From Cydia pomonella (taxonomy: Eukaryota; Arthropoda; Insecta; Lepidoptera; Tortricidae), in contig NC_084718.1 of NCBI RefSeq assembly GCF_033807575.1, forward strand, positions 18,121,991-18,185,990: a stretch of DNA of 64,000 nt, written 5' to 3'. The stretch's first letter is position 1. Each line of letters opens with the position of its first letter. Both the position numbers and the translations under genes were made by a program. Shown here piece by piece: positions 33,403 to 43,878 of the stretch. The notes below the pieces were generated by a model. That model was not told the origin of the DNA. It searched no databases and was given only the letters and a program-made list of their open reading frames with translations.

Positions 33403-33690
33403 AACGACCGGTTTGGCCTAGTGGGTAGTGACCCTGACTACGAAGCTGATGGTCCCGGGTGCAAATCCTGGTAAGGGCATTTATTCGCGTGATGAGCATG
33501 GATCCTGATGATGATTCCTGAGTCATGGGTGTTTTCTATGTATTTGAGTATTTATAAATATTTATATATTATATATATCGTTGTCTAAGTACCCTCAACA
33601 CAAGCCTTATTGAGCTTACTGTGGGACTTAGTCAATTTGTGTAATAATGTCCTATAATGTTTATTTATATTATTTATTTATTATTTATTA
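33403..33690 (+). repeat. SINE-B copy, near full length
   Basis: A box (ttggcctagtgggtagtg), B box (cccgggtgcaaatcctgg), then the same body and tail as the copy at 4533-4811. A short local duplication (gatcctgatgatgattcctg) differs from that copy. Confidence 0.87.
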
Positions 33691-34123
33691 TAATTTTACG
33701 GAATAAGAGGAGTATTCTGCTTGTAATAACAGGTTATGGATTATGGATTTGTTATGAATACATAGGTCACTAGATAAGTTTTGCAATAGACAAATATGGA
33801 ACAAAGAGGTCGCCTATCACATATACTTTTTAAAACTATATTTCCATAGGCAATATTTTGCGGGAAAATATTTACTTTCATGTTAAATTTACTTATTAAA
33901 AATAGATTTTAACTTTGAAAATGTCGGCGTGGGCTAAGACGATTTACGCATGTTTTATACATTTTCATTTCATACAAAGTTTAAATCTAATTTTAATAAG
34001 TAGATTCAAAAACAAACATTGTACATAGATTTATGGAAATATTGTTTTACAAAGTATATGTGATAGGTATGATACGTCAGTGCAGGCGAGATATTTTTTA
34101 GTCAAAAACCTCGCTTTTGACAC

Positions 34124-34472
34124 TGTAGCCGCCGTGCAGGTCAGGATCTCGACGACTTAAATAAAACTTCGATTTATAATGAAGTGAAGTATAATCATCC
34201 CAAAGGTACTGGTTTACAAGGGTTCTTGCCAAAACGGTTCAATGTAGAAAATAGGTGTTGAAAGTATGGAGGATGATGAAAGAGTGATTTGTCATATTTG
34301 ATTTGATCAGTACAAAAGGTTTAGATTTAAATGCTTCCAATTGGCCGCGATACAGATTATGTGGAGCGCTCCTATTGGTGCTTTTAAAAAGCCTCCGAAT
34401 ACTAGCCGAACCCGACGGCTGCGTTTAGCTACTGCATTGATTTTTATATAATATTAAGTTGCAGTCGCAACA
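34124..34472. mobile_element. Solo LTR, copy 2 (349 bp)
   Basis: Same TG...CA ends and same length as the copy at 2436-2784, with roughly a dozen differences by eye. The perfect 5-bp target duplication gacac is at 34119-34123 and 34473-34477. It ends 333 bp upstream of the signal-peptide exon at 34806. Confidence 0.9.
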
Positions 34473-34805
34473 GACACTAACAAATCATAACATATCTATA
34501 ACAAATCTAGATCGAGTTCATAACCTGTTTTTACAATCAGAATATGCCTGCAGCGCATGTCCTAAATTAAACCAAATCGATCGTCGTTTGTTTCGGTCTA
34601 TTTTTACTTCTTTCGACGGCTCGATATATTTAACCTAGTACGGTTTCTAAGCTAAATAAATTATGATAACATCCGTATTCAGATACATTCGTCAATTATT
34701 ATTATTAGAGAGGGACACACCGGAGCTCTGTTCTGTAGTATATTTGAATACAATAGAAATAGCAAAAATTGACATGTATTATTATATTTTTTATTATTGT
34801 TTCAG

Positions 34806-34875
34806 ATGAGGCCTACGTCGCGGTGCGTGGCGCTGATAGCGCTCATCGTCGCCGCCAACGCTCAGTCAGTTGAAG
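34806..34875 (+). CDS. First coding exon with signal peptide, secreted protein of unknown family
   Basis: The ATG at 34806 lies directly after a splice acceptor (polypyrimidine stretch, then tttcag ending at 34805). The frame runs 23 codons plus one base to a donor, GAAG|gtaaac, at 34875/34876 (intron phase 1). The peptide has a basic n-region (MRPTSR), a hydrophobic core (CVALIALIVA) and an ANA|QS signal-peptidase site, so the product would enter the secretory pathway. Codons are C/G-rich (gcgctcatcgtcgccgcc), in clear contrast to the AT-rich surroundings, as expected for a real insect exon. The acceptor before the ATG implies an untranslated upstream exon. I cannot identify the next exon in this window or the protein family. 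It lies between two solo LTRs of one family. Confidence 0.72.
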
Positions 34876-36147
34876 GTAAACATGAGTACATTGTATGTTA
34901 AGTGCGGTAAACAAGAATTTGTGAACGAGCGTGAATTGAAGCCTGAAGCCGATGGCGAGGGCTTCATTAACACGAGTTCGTGATTCCTCTACTTTCCGCG
35001 GCGCACACAATGTTTTAGGGGAAAAACGGGGAAAAAGTAGGAGATAAATAAATCTTCTGCCTAATTTTGTACGTATATTACAGCCTCTGGTCAAAATTTT
35101 GGATTTACGGACCACATCGCCTATCAAGTGTGAAAAATACATTACAGACCAGGTCGGCATTTGGATTTATGGACTCGGCCAAAGTGTCATAACAACTTTT
35201 ACGAGAAAGTGTGATGAAAATTATTATGTAATCATACTAACTAACAAGAAGTTTATAAAACGAGTGATGGATTGAACGTTAAAACCATAAATTATTATTT
35301 CTTTTCTTAGAAAAATAAGTAGCTTGGTCGAGAAATATTTAAAAATAAAAATCATGGTTACAAAAATGTGATTGCTGTAAAAAGTTATCAGTTGTTGGCA
35401 CTATATTTCGCATTTTTAACCGACTTCAAAAAAGGATATGTTACTCGATATCTCCGAGAATCGTAAACCGATTTTCAATTTATTTTTTTTATCGAACGTG
35501 TATAACCCCGAGATGGTCCCGTTGGCACCAAGTCGGAGTCTGATGATGGGATCTTGGAGAAATCGAGGGAATTCTTCAAATAGGTACATGCTTTTGGTAA
35601 TATTTGAAGTCGGTTTTATTTTTTGTTAAAAAGTTTTATTATTATATTTTATATTTACGATTTCTTGTAGCACTATAATTAGATCGCGCAAGTACTCGTA
35701 CTTGTAGCGATACGACGTAAAATATGGAGTGAAACCTGGTATAATCCCAAACAAAAATATAACATTTTAATTAATAACTCAAAACACATTGTTACATTCA
35801 AAACGCGAGCAACGAATTGCCTTGCATTTTGTCATGCAAATATCGCAATCTGGTGCCGAATTTTAGGCCGATTCTGGTGTTGATATTATATGGAGGCTTA
35901 TTTTTATTGTAATAACATGAAATGAGTTTATTTGCTTAACATTATGTGGGTACAGGTAAGGTGGTAAAGTCAATAGTTATTTATGAACAAATAATGTCAA
36001 TACCTTATTCTAGTAGGCATGCAAAATATTTCAATATCTATTGACCTTATGAATTGCAATAACATTAAATTAAATAACTTATTAAATTTTCACAATACAA
36101 ATAGAATTTATTATACAATAAATTGTCGCAATATTTATAAAAATCTA
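34876..36147. other. Intron or intergenic, with one MITE
   Basis: Apart from the short TIR element at 35418-35616 I see no further exon or repeat. If the exon at 34806 is real, this is its downstream intron. Confidence 0.45.
35418..35616. mobile_element. Short TIR repeat (aaccgacttc ... gaagtcggttt)
   Basis: The ends aaccgacttcaaaaaagga and gaagtcggttt are inverted repeats of about 10 bp around a 199-bp element (ctccgagaatcgtaaaccga; agtcggagtctgatgatggg). I recognise this type of repeat from moth genomes, without a formal name. Confidence 0.6.
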
Positions 36148-36494
36148 TGTAGCCGCCGTGCAGGTCAGGATGTCGACGACTCAAATAAAACTTCGATTGA
36201 TAATAAAGTGAAGTATAATCTTCCAAAGGGTACTAGTTTAGGGTTCTTGCCAAAACGGTTCAATGTAGAAAAGTGGGTGTTGATAGTATGGAGGATGATG
36301 AAAGAGTGATTTGCAATATGTGATCAGTACAAAAAGGTAGTTTAAATTTAGATGCTTCTAATTGGCCGCGATACAAAATATGTGGAGCGCCTCCTATTGG
36401 TGCTTTTAAAAAGCCTCCGAATACTAGCCGAGCCCGACGGCTGCGTTTAGCTACTGCATTGATTTTTATACAATAATAAGTTGAATTCGCAACA
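36148..36494. mobile_element. Solo LTR, copy 3 (347 bp)
   Basis: Same family and orientation as the copies at 2436 and 34124, a little more diverged (for example ttgaattcgcaaca at the end). The perfect 5-bp target duplication atcta is at 36143-36147 and 36495-36499. Confidence 0.9.
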
Positions 36495-37168
36495 ATCTAC
36501 ATTTAAATATTATTTAATACATTAAAAATTATGCTTACTTAAAAATCTATGATCGCCGGTCTAAATTTTATAAGTGGAAATTTAATGAGTTCTTGAGGGA
36601 ACGTCGCTGTTGACAGCTGACAGATCATGTAAATAACAAACCCAAATTAATCATAACCTGTCATTAGGTCATTACATTCATGGTTATCATCTTATTTTAA
36701 AACGACCTTGACTCTGCGTGCACCGCTCTACCAATCAGCGTGAACCACTCACCGGTCATCACGGAATCCAATCAGATGTCGTTTCATAAGACATCTCGCT
36801 CACACTTAATATGAGTCAGAGCAAGGAGAAATTGAAATACAGGTGTATTGTCACAGATATTTTTATATCGACGTAAATTTACTGCCATCTTTGGAAACAT
36901 TATTAAAAATTTTAAAACGCCAGTCTTTGATCCTTATTATTTTACTGATAGGAGTTAAATTTGTTAAATATCAAAAAGTGTGCCATCTAATAGATCAAAG
37001 GCCAAAGGAGGTTTCGAGCGATGGCGCAATAACCTTTAGGTAGTGTCCGGTAAGTTGGCGCCACTTTTTAATATTACTAAGTTTTCTTTGACAATACACC
37101 TCTATTTCAAATTCTCTTTGGTCAGAGTTATGCCAGATGACACGACTCAACTACAGCTACCACCAGTT

Positions 37169-37290
37169 TGACACTGACGTATTTGCTAACGTCTGCGTAA
37201 CTTATACATCACGCTCGCACTAATATGCCAGTACGAGCGAGATGTATAGAAAGTAAGTTACGCATATGCTAGCGAATATGTCAGTGACAG
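37169..37290. mobile_element. Palindromic MITE
   Basis: Left arm tgacactgacgtatttgcta, with acgtctgcgtaactta; right arm taagttacgcatatgctagc with gaatatgtcagtgaca. The arms are imperfect reverse complements of about 36 bp. The core carries acgctcgcac and gtacgagcgagatgta, which pair weakly. Confidence 0.7.
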
Positions 37291-37728
37291 ATCAGCGTCA
37301 AGCTCGTGGTAAGTCGTATCAAAATATGATCAAATTGTCATACCAGAATTGGCCCCCGGTCCCGACTTTAAATCCCTTAAAAGCAACAGAATTCGTATTA
37401 TGACGTTTCTAAACAGCTTCAAGCTAAAATAGATCGTCAGTTGTAGTTATAAGGCTGATAATTGGTTGGAGTATACGTGTTTACAAAGTTGGGCTTTGTG
37501 CTAACGCTCATTCTCCATTCAGTACAATACACAGTACACAGATTTTTTAAGAGTATTTTCTTAAGAGTTGGATGGGACTTAAGACTTTTTGGAACATAAT
37601 TCTTGGATCTAAAAAGATTATTTTTAAGAATAAAAGCTTCCATGCGGTAAACCGTGTTTTGTGTTTATGTACTTATGTATGTTATTTCCTGACTTAATTT
37701 GCCTCATGCAAATTTATACAGTCATATA

Positions 37729-38618
37729 CATACCCCGGACAGACAGAGGCAATTTGGGTTTGAAAATAGTGCAAAGGCAAATGAAATGAAAGTTAAAAAT
37801 AAGCAAATATGTTTGCAAATTAAATAAATAAAATAACAATAAGTTAAATAAGCCCGCAGGGCAGCTTGTGGCGAGCTGTTGGGGTGTAACGACCCCACGG
37901 ACCCGAGTGTTCCCGAGAGTCGGTCAGGGTCTCCGTCTCCGGCGTGTCTTCGTCGGTCGGAGTATACCCCAGGGGGACCCGCAGGACTCTCAGCTCTGGC
38001 TTGCCTTCATTGGCCGTCCAGAGAGGAATCGTTAGAGCTATATGCTGGGGTGGAAGTGAAAACTTGCATAAGACGCGAGTTGGCACAGTGGCTGTTATCA
38101 GCCACTGGGTAGAAAGCGGCGTACACCTCTCGACACCCCTGAGCCGCTCACACCGGTGTTGCTCCTGGTCGTCTTCACGACGGCATTTTCAGGGGCCCAT
38201 CTAGTGGGCGGCGAGTCACCACCTGCCTCGATAACTAAAGAAAACATTGTTATGGCAGGTGTCCGAACGTCGTTGCAATAACCCAGCCTCATTGTCCTCC
38301 CAAACTTCAATCCATAGACCGTTATACTGTTCACTTTACTACAATAGTCCCAATGCCTGTTGCGACCGGTTCATGGGTGTCTATTGTTGCGCCCGTGAAC
38401 GGGTTCCAGCAGGTGTTCTACATGACATTAAAGCTCTCCAAGAGGCCTCTACGTGTTGGATCTATATCCCCACGCAAGCCTATCAAAAGACCGGGATTTA
38501 TAGGCCCGTGAAATCCAAGGAGTTAAATAATAATGCAGACATATCTGCTTGATTTTCAACTTTCATTTGCCTTTGCACTATTGTCAAATCTTAATTGCCC
38601 CCGTTATGTCCGGGGTAT
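37729..38618. mobile_element. Mutator-like TIR element, 890 bp, 9-bp TSD
   Basis: The ends are long inverted repeats of about 80 bp: left cataccccggacagacagag, agtgcaaaggcaaatgaaa; right tttcatttgcctttgcact, gttatgtccggggtat. The 9-bp direct repeat agtcatata is at 37720-37728 and 38619-38627. Long TIRs with a 9-bp duplication suggest the Mutator superfamily, but no transposase is present. The core (37850-38520) is markedly less AT-rich than the flanks (gtaacgaccccacggacccg; tacaccggtgttgctcctgg-type sequence), and I recall similar core sequence as a widespread lepidopteran repeat. Confidence 0.75.
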
Positions 38619-39087
38619 AGTCATATATGTATTCTCTTCGATATTCTGTAAATATTTCAAAATAAATAATAGTAGTGTTTATGGTCACGTCATTTATTTA
38701 GTTAAAAAAATAGTAATTCGGCGTGGTTTAATATCTTTTGAAAGTATCTTTATGTTTTTTTGTCGAAAAAAAAAGATTCCGACTAATAGTAAACTACCTG
38801 CGTTATCACCGAATATTATCTTGCAACTGTTTTGAGATATATACACATGCAATCATTTATAATTGAGGTAATATTATAAGCCTATGAAACAATTTTACTT
38901 ACTAATTACAATGTGATTAAGTTTTGTTATTAATAGACAAACTTGGTAATTTACATTAATATTCTGTATTTTAGCTTGTAGTGTAATAATATTACTGATA
39001 TAATATGTTGACTTCGGCAGCTTTTATTAAGCTGTAAGCTGCTTGAGCTATAAGAGCTAAATATTTAAATAACATTTATCGCAACAC

Positions 39088-39273
39088 CTTATAAAACAAA
39101 GTCCCCCGCCGCGTATAGACGCGTCTGTCTGTATGATCGCTATAAACTCAAAAACTACTGAACGGATTTTTATGCAGTTTTCACTTATCAATAGAATGAT
39201 CAGATCTTTGAGGAAGGTTCAGGTGTATAATTTGTTAAAGTTTACCCGTGCGAAGCCAGGGCGGGCCGCTAGT
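39088..39273 (+). mobile_element. Helitron-like element (Lep1 type)
   Basis: Contains cgcgtctgtctgtatgatcg, aactcaaaaactactgaacg and gatttttatgcagttttcac, and ends cgtgcgaagccagggcgggc then cgctagt. The GC-rich hairpin-like end followed by CTAGT is the mark of the Lep1 group of Helitrons as I recall it. It is non-autonomous. The 5' boundary is approximate. Confidence 0.7.
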
Positions 39274-39474
39274 ACTTATTAATACCGTGATGGCTATCAT
39301 ACGATTACTCTAAAAGGCGAAGAAGCTATGTTAATTTGAATGCCTACTGATATAACCTGTTGACTAGTGCAGCTTTTATCAAGCTGTAAGCAAGCTTTTA
39401 GATTTAAATGTCGTCAGTATTTATTAATGCCATAATGGACAGAATTGCGGTATTAATACTCTATACTATAATGT

Positions 39475-39697
39475 ATTACTTTCGAAGAAGCTCGACTTGA
39501 ACACCTGGACCAAAAGCGCCTTCAACGGAAGTCTCGATCTAAGCCGTCCTACGCATACACATATAACGACCAAGAGCAGCTTTATTGTGCACAGTGCGAC
39601 CGGGCATTTAAGGCTAAGTTCGGTTTCGCGAGCCATATACGTGCTCATCAGAGGTAATTGTAAAGGTCGCCGTTGTCGGATACGACATGGTGGACTA
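39475..39697 (+). mobile_element. LINE 3'-terminal fragment encoding a C2H2 finger
   Basis: Bounded by a perfect 13-bp target duplication, tatactataatgt, at 39462-39474 and 39698-39710. The single frame reads EARLEHLDQKRLQRKSRSKP, then YTYNDQEQLYCAQCDRAFKA and KFGFASHIRAHQR before a stop. The residues C-x2-C-x12-H-x3-H match a classical C2H2 zinc finger. The same arrangement closes the LINE at 56002-56874, so this is the C-terminal finger of a LINE ORF2 in a severely truncated insertion of 223 bp. Confidence 0.85.
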
Positions 39698-40589
39698 TAT
39701 ACTATAATGTGAATGAAGAGTTATTCGTAGCTTGAAATCGTTTACCTACTGATATAAACTATTAAATGTGGCAGCTTTTATTAAGCTTTAAGCAAGCTCC
39801 TTAAGCTTTTAGTGCTGAATGGTATCACTACTTTTTAAAACCGTAATGCGCCGTCATGCAATAAATCAGTAAATTATTGAGCTTGACTTTGCTCCAAAAT
39901 TTGCTGCATAATTCAAAATTTAATTTAAATCATTATATTGTGATTGGTATGTTGATATATTCTAATTTAAAGTAGACCGACACTACAATCATGTTGTAAC
40001 TTAAATGAGGTTATGATATAGTTTTCATATAATAATAGTAGTACATTACGATATATGTTGACGTTTATATTACACCCCCTCCCCACTACCGCCTTACTGA
40101 CATAAACTAATGACACTAATATAATACGCTATCTCAGGAAATAAAGTTTGCACTTGGGGTCTTATCGGCGCCTCTCCCGCCTCCGGGTTCGAATTATGGA
40201 TGGGACAGGAATAGTTCCAGGATTTTTTTTCATAAAATTATGGTATAAAGTCAGTGTGGAGCAAGGTTACCGGGTAATCGGAAGTGAATTATGGGTATTT
40301 GAGTGTCAAAATTATCGAACCGTTCAATATCGTACGCCTATCAAAACTATTCCTAAAATTACTTGCAAAATAAGCTTAATAATAAGTCCAATATATATAT
40401 TTAAAGAGAATACAGTGCTCATCTCAATTGCGCAAAAATCTATTTGAAATTTGAATTTTTTTGTGATTGTTCCAAACGGTTTAGAGGACATTTTGTCATT
40501 TTTGACGCCATTGCCTTACGATCAAGGAACCTAACACTCAAAAAGTGCCAATTGTAAAATATAGCTACGTGTTTTTAAGTGATTTGGCT

Positions 40590-40745
40590 TCAATTACTAG
40601 TCTTTTTGGGTGGCATCGTCTAAGGGCTGCAATTATCGTACTTTTACGAACGATAATGCTCATGGGAACGTACATCGTACGGGAGCCCAAATTATCGTAC
40701 ACGTACAATAATTGTCGTACGCCTGGCAACACGGGGTGGAGAACA
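40590..40745. repeat. Palindrome-rich attatcgtac repeat
   Basis: Several copies of attatcgtac and cgtacgataat-like words in both orientations (caattatcgtacttttacga, acgataatgctcatggg, cccaaattatcgtacacgta) between aaggg and the ctggcaaca end. It is probably a MITE with an unclear left boundary. Confidence 0.5.
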
Positions 40746-41482
40746 CCGGCATTGTACAATTCTTGGTTTGGAAGACGGTCGTAGAGCAAGAACTAGAGTA
40801 TTTGAATACGTACTTCGCTAAGTCACAGACAGAATGGAAGAGCTTCCATCCTGGTCTACCAACCTTCTGTTAGTGGATATGTGTACAAACACAAATAGTC
40901 GAAGGTGCACAAGCCATAAAAAGGTTACATATGGCGTTCTCTGAACAAAATATGTGTCGATCCAAGTAAAAAGTTCCACTTTGTTGTTTGCCATAAGGAG
41001 ACCTCGACAGGTTATTCATATAAACATACAAGCAAATGTCACCCTTATGGTAACCGACAAAGTGGGACCTTTGACTAGACTTCGACACACATTTCCTTTG
41101 GCATTATTAATATTTGTATTCCTAATACGTATTCAATAGCTTTGGAGACTTATCTAGTTTTGCTAGAGAACAGATATATATATGTACCTAATCAAAAAGA
41201 GTATATTACTACTGCTTTCTATTGAAAATCTCTGCAAATAGTTCTATACTATCACGTCATATCTAACAAATAGGAAATATAAGTTGATACACTCACGGCG
41301 ATATCTGCTCATTGGAAACGGTTCGTCATCTCGCCGCGATAACACATGAAATATTTCTCTCATTGCTCGCTTCTGTGTGCTATACTTGCAATACTCATGG
41401 CGAGAATGGAGAACAATTTTTTTGCAAGGAAGAACAATGGATGGTTTCAGAAAATAAGTTTTGGTACTTATCTATTCATCTT

Positions 41483-41708
41483 TCTTATACTTTTAAACGA
41501 GCAATTCCTGTATTTATATTTATATATTCCGGGGATCTGGGAAACGGCTATAACGATTTCAATGAAATTTGCTATATGGAAGATTTCGTGGGCGAAAAAT
41601 CGATCTAGGATCTCTTATCTCTGGGAAAACGCGAAATTTTGAGTCATTACATGTTTTTCCAGCAAAGTTCGATCTCCTAGATATTAATCTTATACCTTTA
41701 GAGCAATT

Positions 41709-41747
<39 letters not shown>

Positions 41748-42459
41748 CCGGGATCTCAGAAACGGCTCTAACGATTTCGCTGAAATTTGGTATATGGGGT
41801 TTTTTGGGGGTAAACAATCGATCTAGATTAGTCTTATGTTTGGGAAAACGCGTGTTTTCGAGTTTTCATGCGTTTTTCTTTCGACGCAGAATATGGTCGC
41901 TAATTTCCTTTTGCTGGCCACTGTCCGTCTGGTCCAGCGGGTAAAGACGCGGACTGCTAAACGAGTGTTACGGGTTCGAATCTCGCCCGGTGACTAACTT
42001 TTGTTTTTTTTTTTAATGTTCAAGTTTATATATAATTTTTTATTTTTTATTGTTTTTGACAAGTTTAATTTAGTAAAAAATGACCTATGTAATTAGAGAA
42101 ATTGACAATAGATGGCGTTACTCTGTGACAAGTGCTGTAAGGTTAAAATCTATTGTAAATAATAATAATTGTCAGTTCACATTTTACTTTTTAGGTTTAT
42201 GTAGATTATCACCTATACACCACCATATTACAATAAATAGTTATAACCGAGCAAAGCTCGGTCGCCCAGGTACTAATGCGTTTAAACGAGCAATTCTTGT
42301 ATATAAGTATATTTCTGGGATCTCAAAATCGGTTCTAACGATTTTAATGAAATTTGCTATATGGAGGTTTCCGGGGGCAAACAATCGATATAGCTAGGTT
42401 TTATCTATGGGAAAACGCGCATTTTTGAGTTTTTATATGCTCGATCTTCCAGATATTTA
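41483..42459 (+). mobile_element. Three Helitron-like units in head-to-tail tandem
   Basis: Unit 1 (41483-41686), unit 2 (41688-42274) and unit 3 (42275-42459) each start with a taaacgagcaattc-type block (taga-gcaattc in unit 2) and continue gatct..gaaacggctctaacg, then caatcgat and gggaaaacgcg. Units 1 and 3 are short and end tcctagatatt and tccagatattt. Unit 2 is long, carries a (TA)n run (41711-41745) and the tRNA-like block at 41924-41994 (tggtccagcgggtaaagacg; gggttcgaatctcgcccgg), and ends gagcaaagctcggtcgccca with ggtact. Head-to-tail stacking suggests repeated insertion at, or replication across, element ends. Confidence 0.7.
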
Positions 42460-42514
42460 GATCGAACAGGTCAATTCGACCTGCACTGACATCAAACCGT
42501 GGGGCTAAGATGGT

Positions 42515-42605
42515 CGACTCTTTATCATTTGTCACAATACCTGTCACGTTCTAACATATATGTAAGTGCGAAAGTGACGCATGACATGACAGGTGATGAC
42601 CATGA
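42515..42605. repeat. Short MITE (gtcacgttctaaca family)
   Basis: tttatcatttgtcacaatac, ctgtcacgttctaacatata, tgcgaaagtgacgcatgaca: arms ctgtcacgtt and aagtgac-like sequences face each other. A second copy is at about 48097-48187 inside the element at 47993-48640. Confidence 0.55.
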
Positions 42606-43086
42606 TACCGCTGCTGATATTAGAATTATATTGGAATAATATCGCATTTGATGTTAGTGCACGTTAGATTCTTACGTTCTACTATTAATGCGTATTGCGA
42701 TAGTCCAAGGTGAATTTTTTATCGTGGTATACGGCATTTCTTTACCTTACTTAATTGTAAATTACTTCAATGTATATAACATGTCTTTATTTAATATGTA
42801 GAAAGACAAACATCGCACAAAAGGCGCAGACAAGATAAAGAGACTTTATGCCCTGAGACTTTCTCCAACAATTTCTTAGGACAAGTTAATTTTGAAGTCG
42901 GTGCATTTAAAAACAAAAAATATATTATGAGAAGTTATTAGGGAACAGATGAACATACATAAACCGGTCAAAATAATAACCTTCTTTTTGTTTTGCCGTA
43001 GTCGGGTAGTAAAAACAAGATAGTACCTATTATTGTACAATACATACTAAGTATTATATCTGAGGGTCACAAAGTTGGAATCTCGA

Positions 43087-43372
43087 CACAATGCGAATTT
43101 TAATTCGTTTGTGGTGAGCGTTCCGACTGAACGTCCAGCGATCTTCAACAAGGAGGAGTTTTGGCCGAAGGGTGTCAAGTTCCGGCGGCTCCCTGACCCT
43201 GCGGGGTTACGTACTCGTAATGCATTGCAACCATAATGTGATTTGTGAAGTATTTCGTTTTAAAATATCTTTTTATTATATGTAATATATGTATGCTCGT
43301 TTCAAGGTATTTACCTATTAGTCATTAGTTGCCTGATAGCCCTGAAATAAAGATTCAATTCATTATACGTAT
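43087..43372 (+). pseudogene. LINE ORF1-like C-terminus joined to a LINE 3' UTR
   Basis: A frame at about 43091-43222 reads NANFNSFVVSVPTERPAIFN, then KEEFWPKGVKFRRLPDP and ends at a stop after RTRNALQP. The xEFWPxGVxFRR block is what I associate with the C-terminal domain of ORF1-type proteins of lepidopteran LINEs, which bind element RNA. After the stop an AT-rich segment ends ctgatagccctgaaataaag with attcaattcatt, a polyadenylation signal and tail. No RT lies between, so this is either an internally deleted LINE or a non-autonomous element. Upstream the frame is lost. Confidence 0.5.
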
Positions 43373-43878
43373 CTTATAAAATATTTCCGACGGATATATT
43401 TTGTCTTTGCTTTTTACAAAAAAAACTCAGCTAACATATTATTTTCCTAAAACTTCTTGAAAGCCCAAAGTGTGGATTTACTCTAAATTAGATTAAGTAG
43501 TTATATTTTAACAAAAAATCCGATATTGTTGGCGTGTCGCCCCGCCCGTGAGTCCGCATATGAAGGGTATCCATTAACTTTATTTGCCGACATTTCCCCC
43601 AAACTAAGGGCTCGGATATCGGCAGATTGGAATGATGTATTGTTGCCAGATTTCATTTGGTGGCCAAGAATCGTTGATTTGCGATCTTTTTGTGCCCGAG
43701 GCCGCTGACAAATGTCGATTCACTTGATTAAATGGCCTTTGTTTATGTTATTTATAGTTGTATAAATTAAATCATTAAGGGAAGCACGTATTCCCGTCAA
43801 AATCGCTGCCAACTTATCTTGGTCTGACTCAATGATACTTTTGAACCCATATTAATGACTCAGGTGACAGACAATTTG

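Larger units (their letters stand above)
38915..39850 (+). repeat. Degenerate tandem array punctured by two insertions
   Basis: The block actgatataa...gcagcttttattaagctgtaagc recurs near 38994, 39345 and 39750, and the block cttattaat.ccgtgatgg precedes units at about 39275, 39420 and 39828. With the Helitron (39088-39273) and LINE (39475-39697) removed, the unit length is about 145-170 bp. The units are only partly similar, so the array is old. Confidence 0.6.

Noticed and set aside
34124..36494. The two LTR copies considered as the ends of one LTR retrotransposon
   Set aside because: Each copy has its own perfect 5-bp TSD (gacac and atcta), and no gag or pol coding sequence lies between them.
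38098..38552. Overlapping frames in both strands of the core of the Mutator-like element
   Set aside because: They overlap in several frames and reflect low stop density in a less AT-rich repeat. None has transposase motifs.
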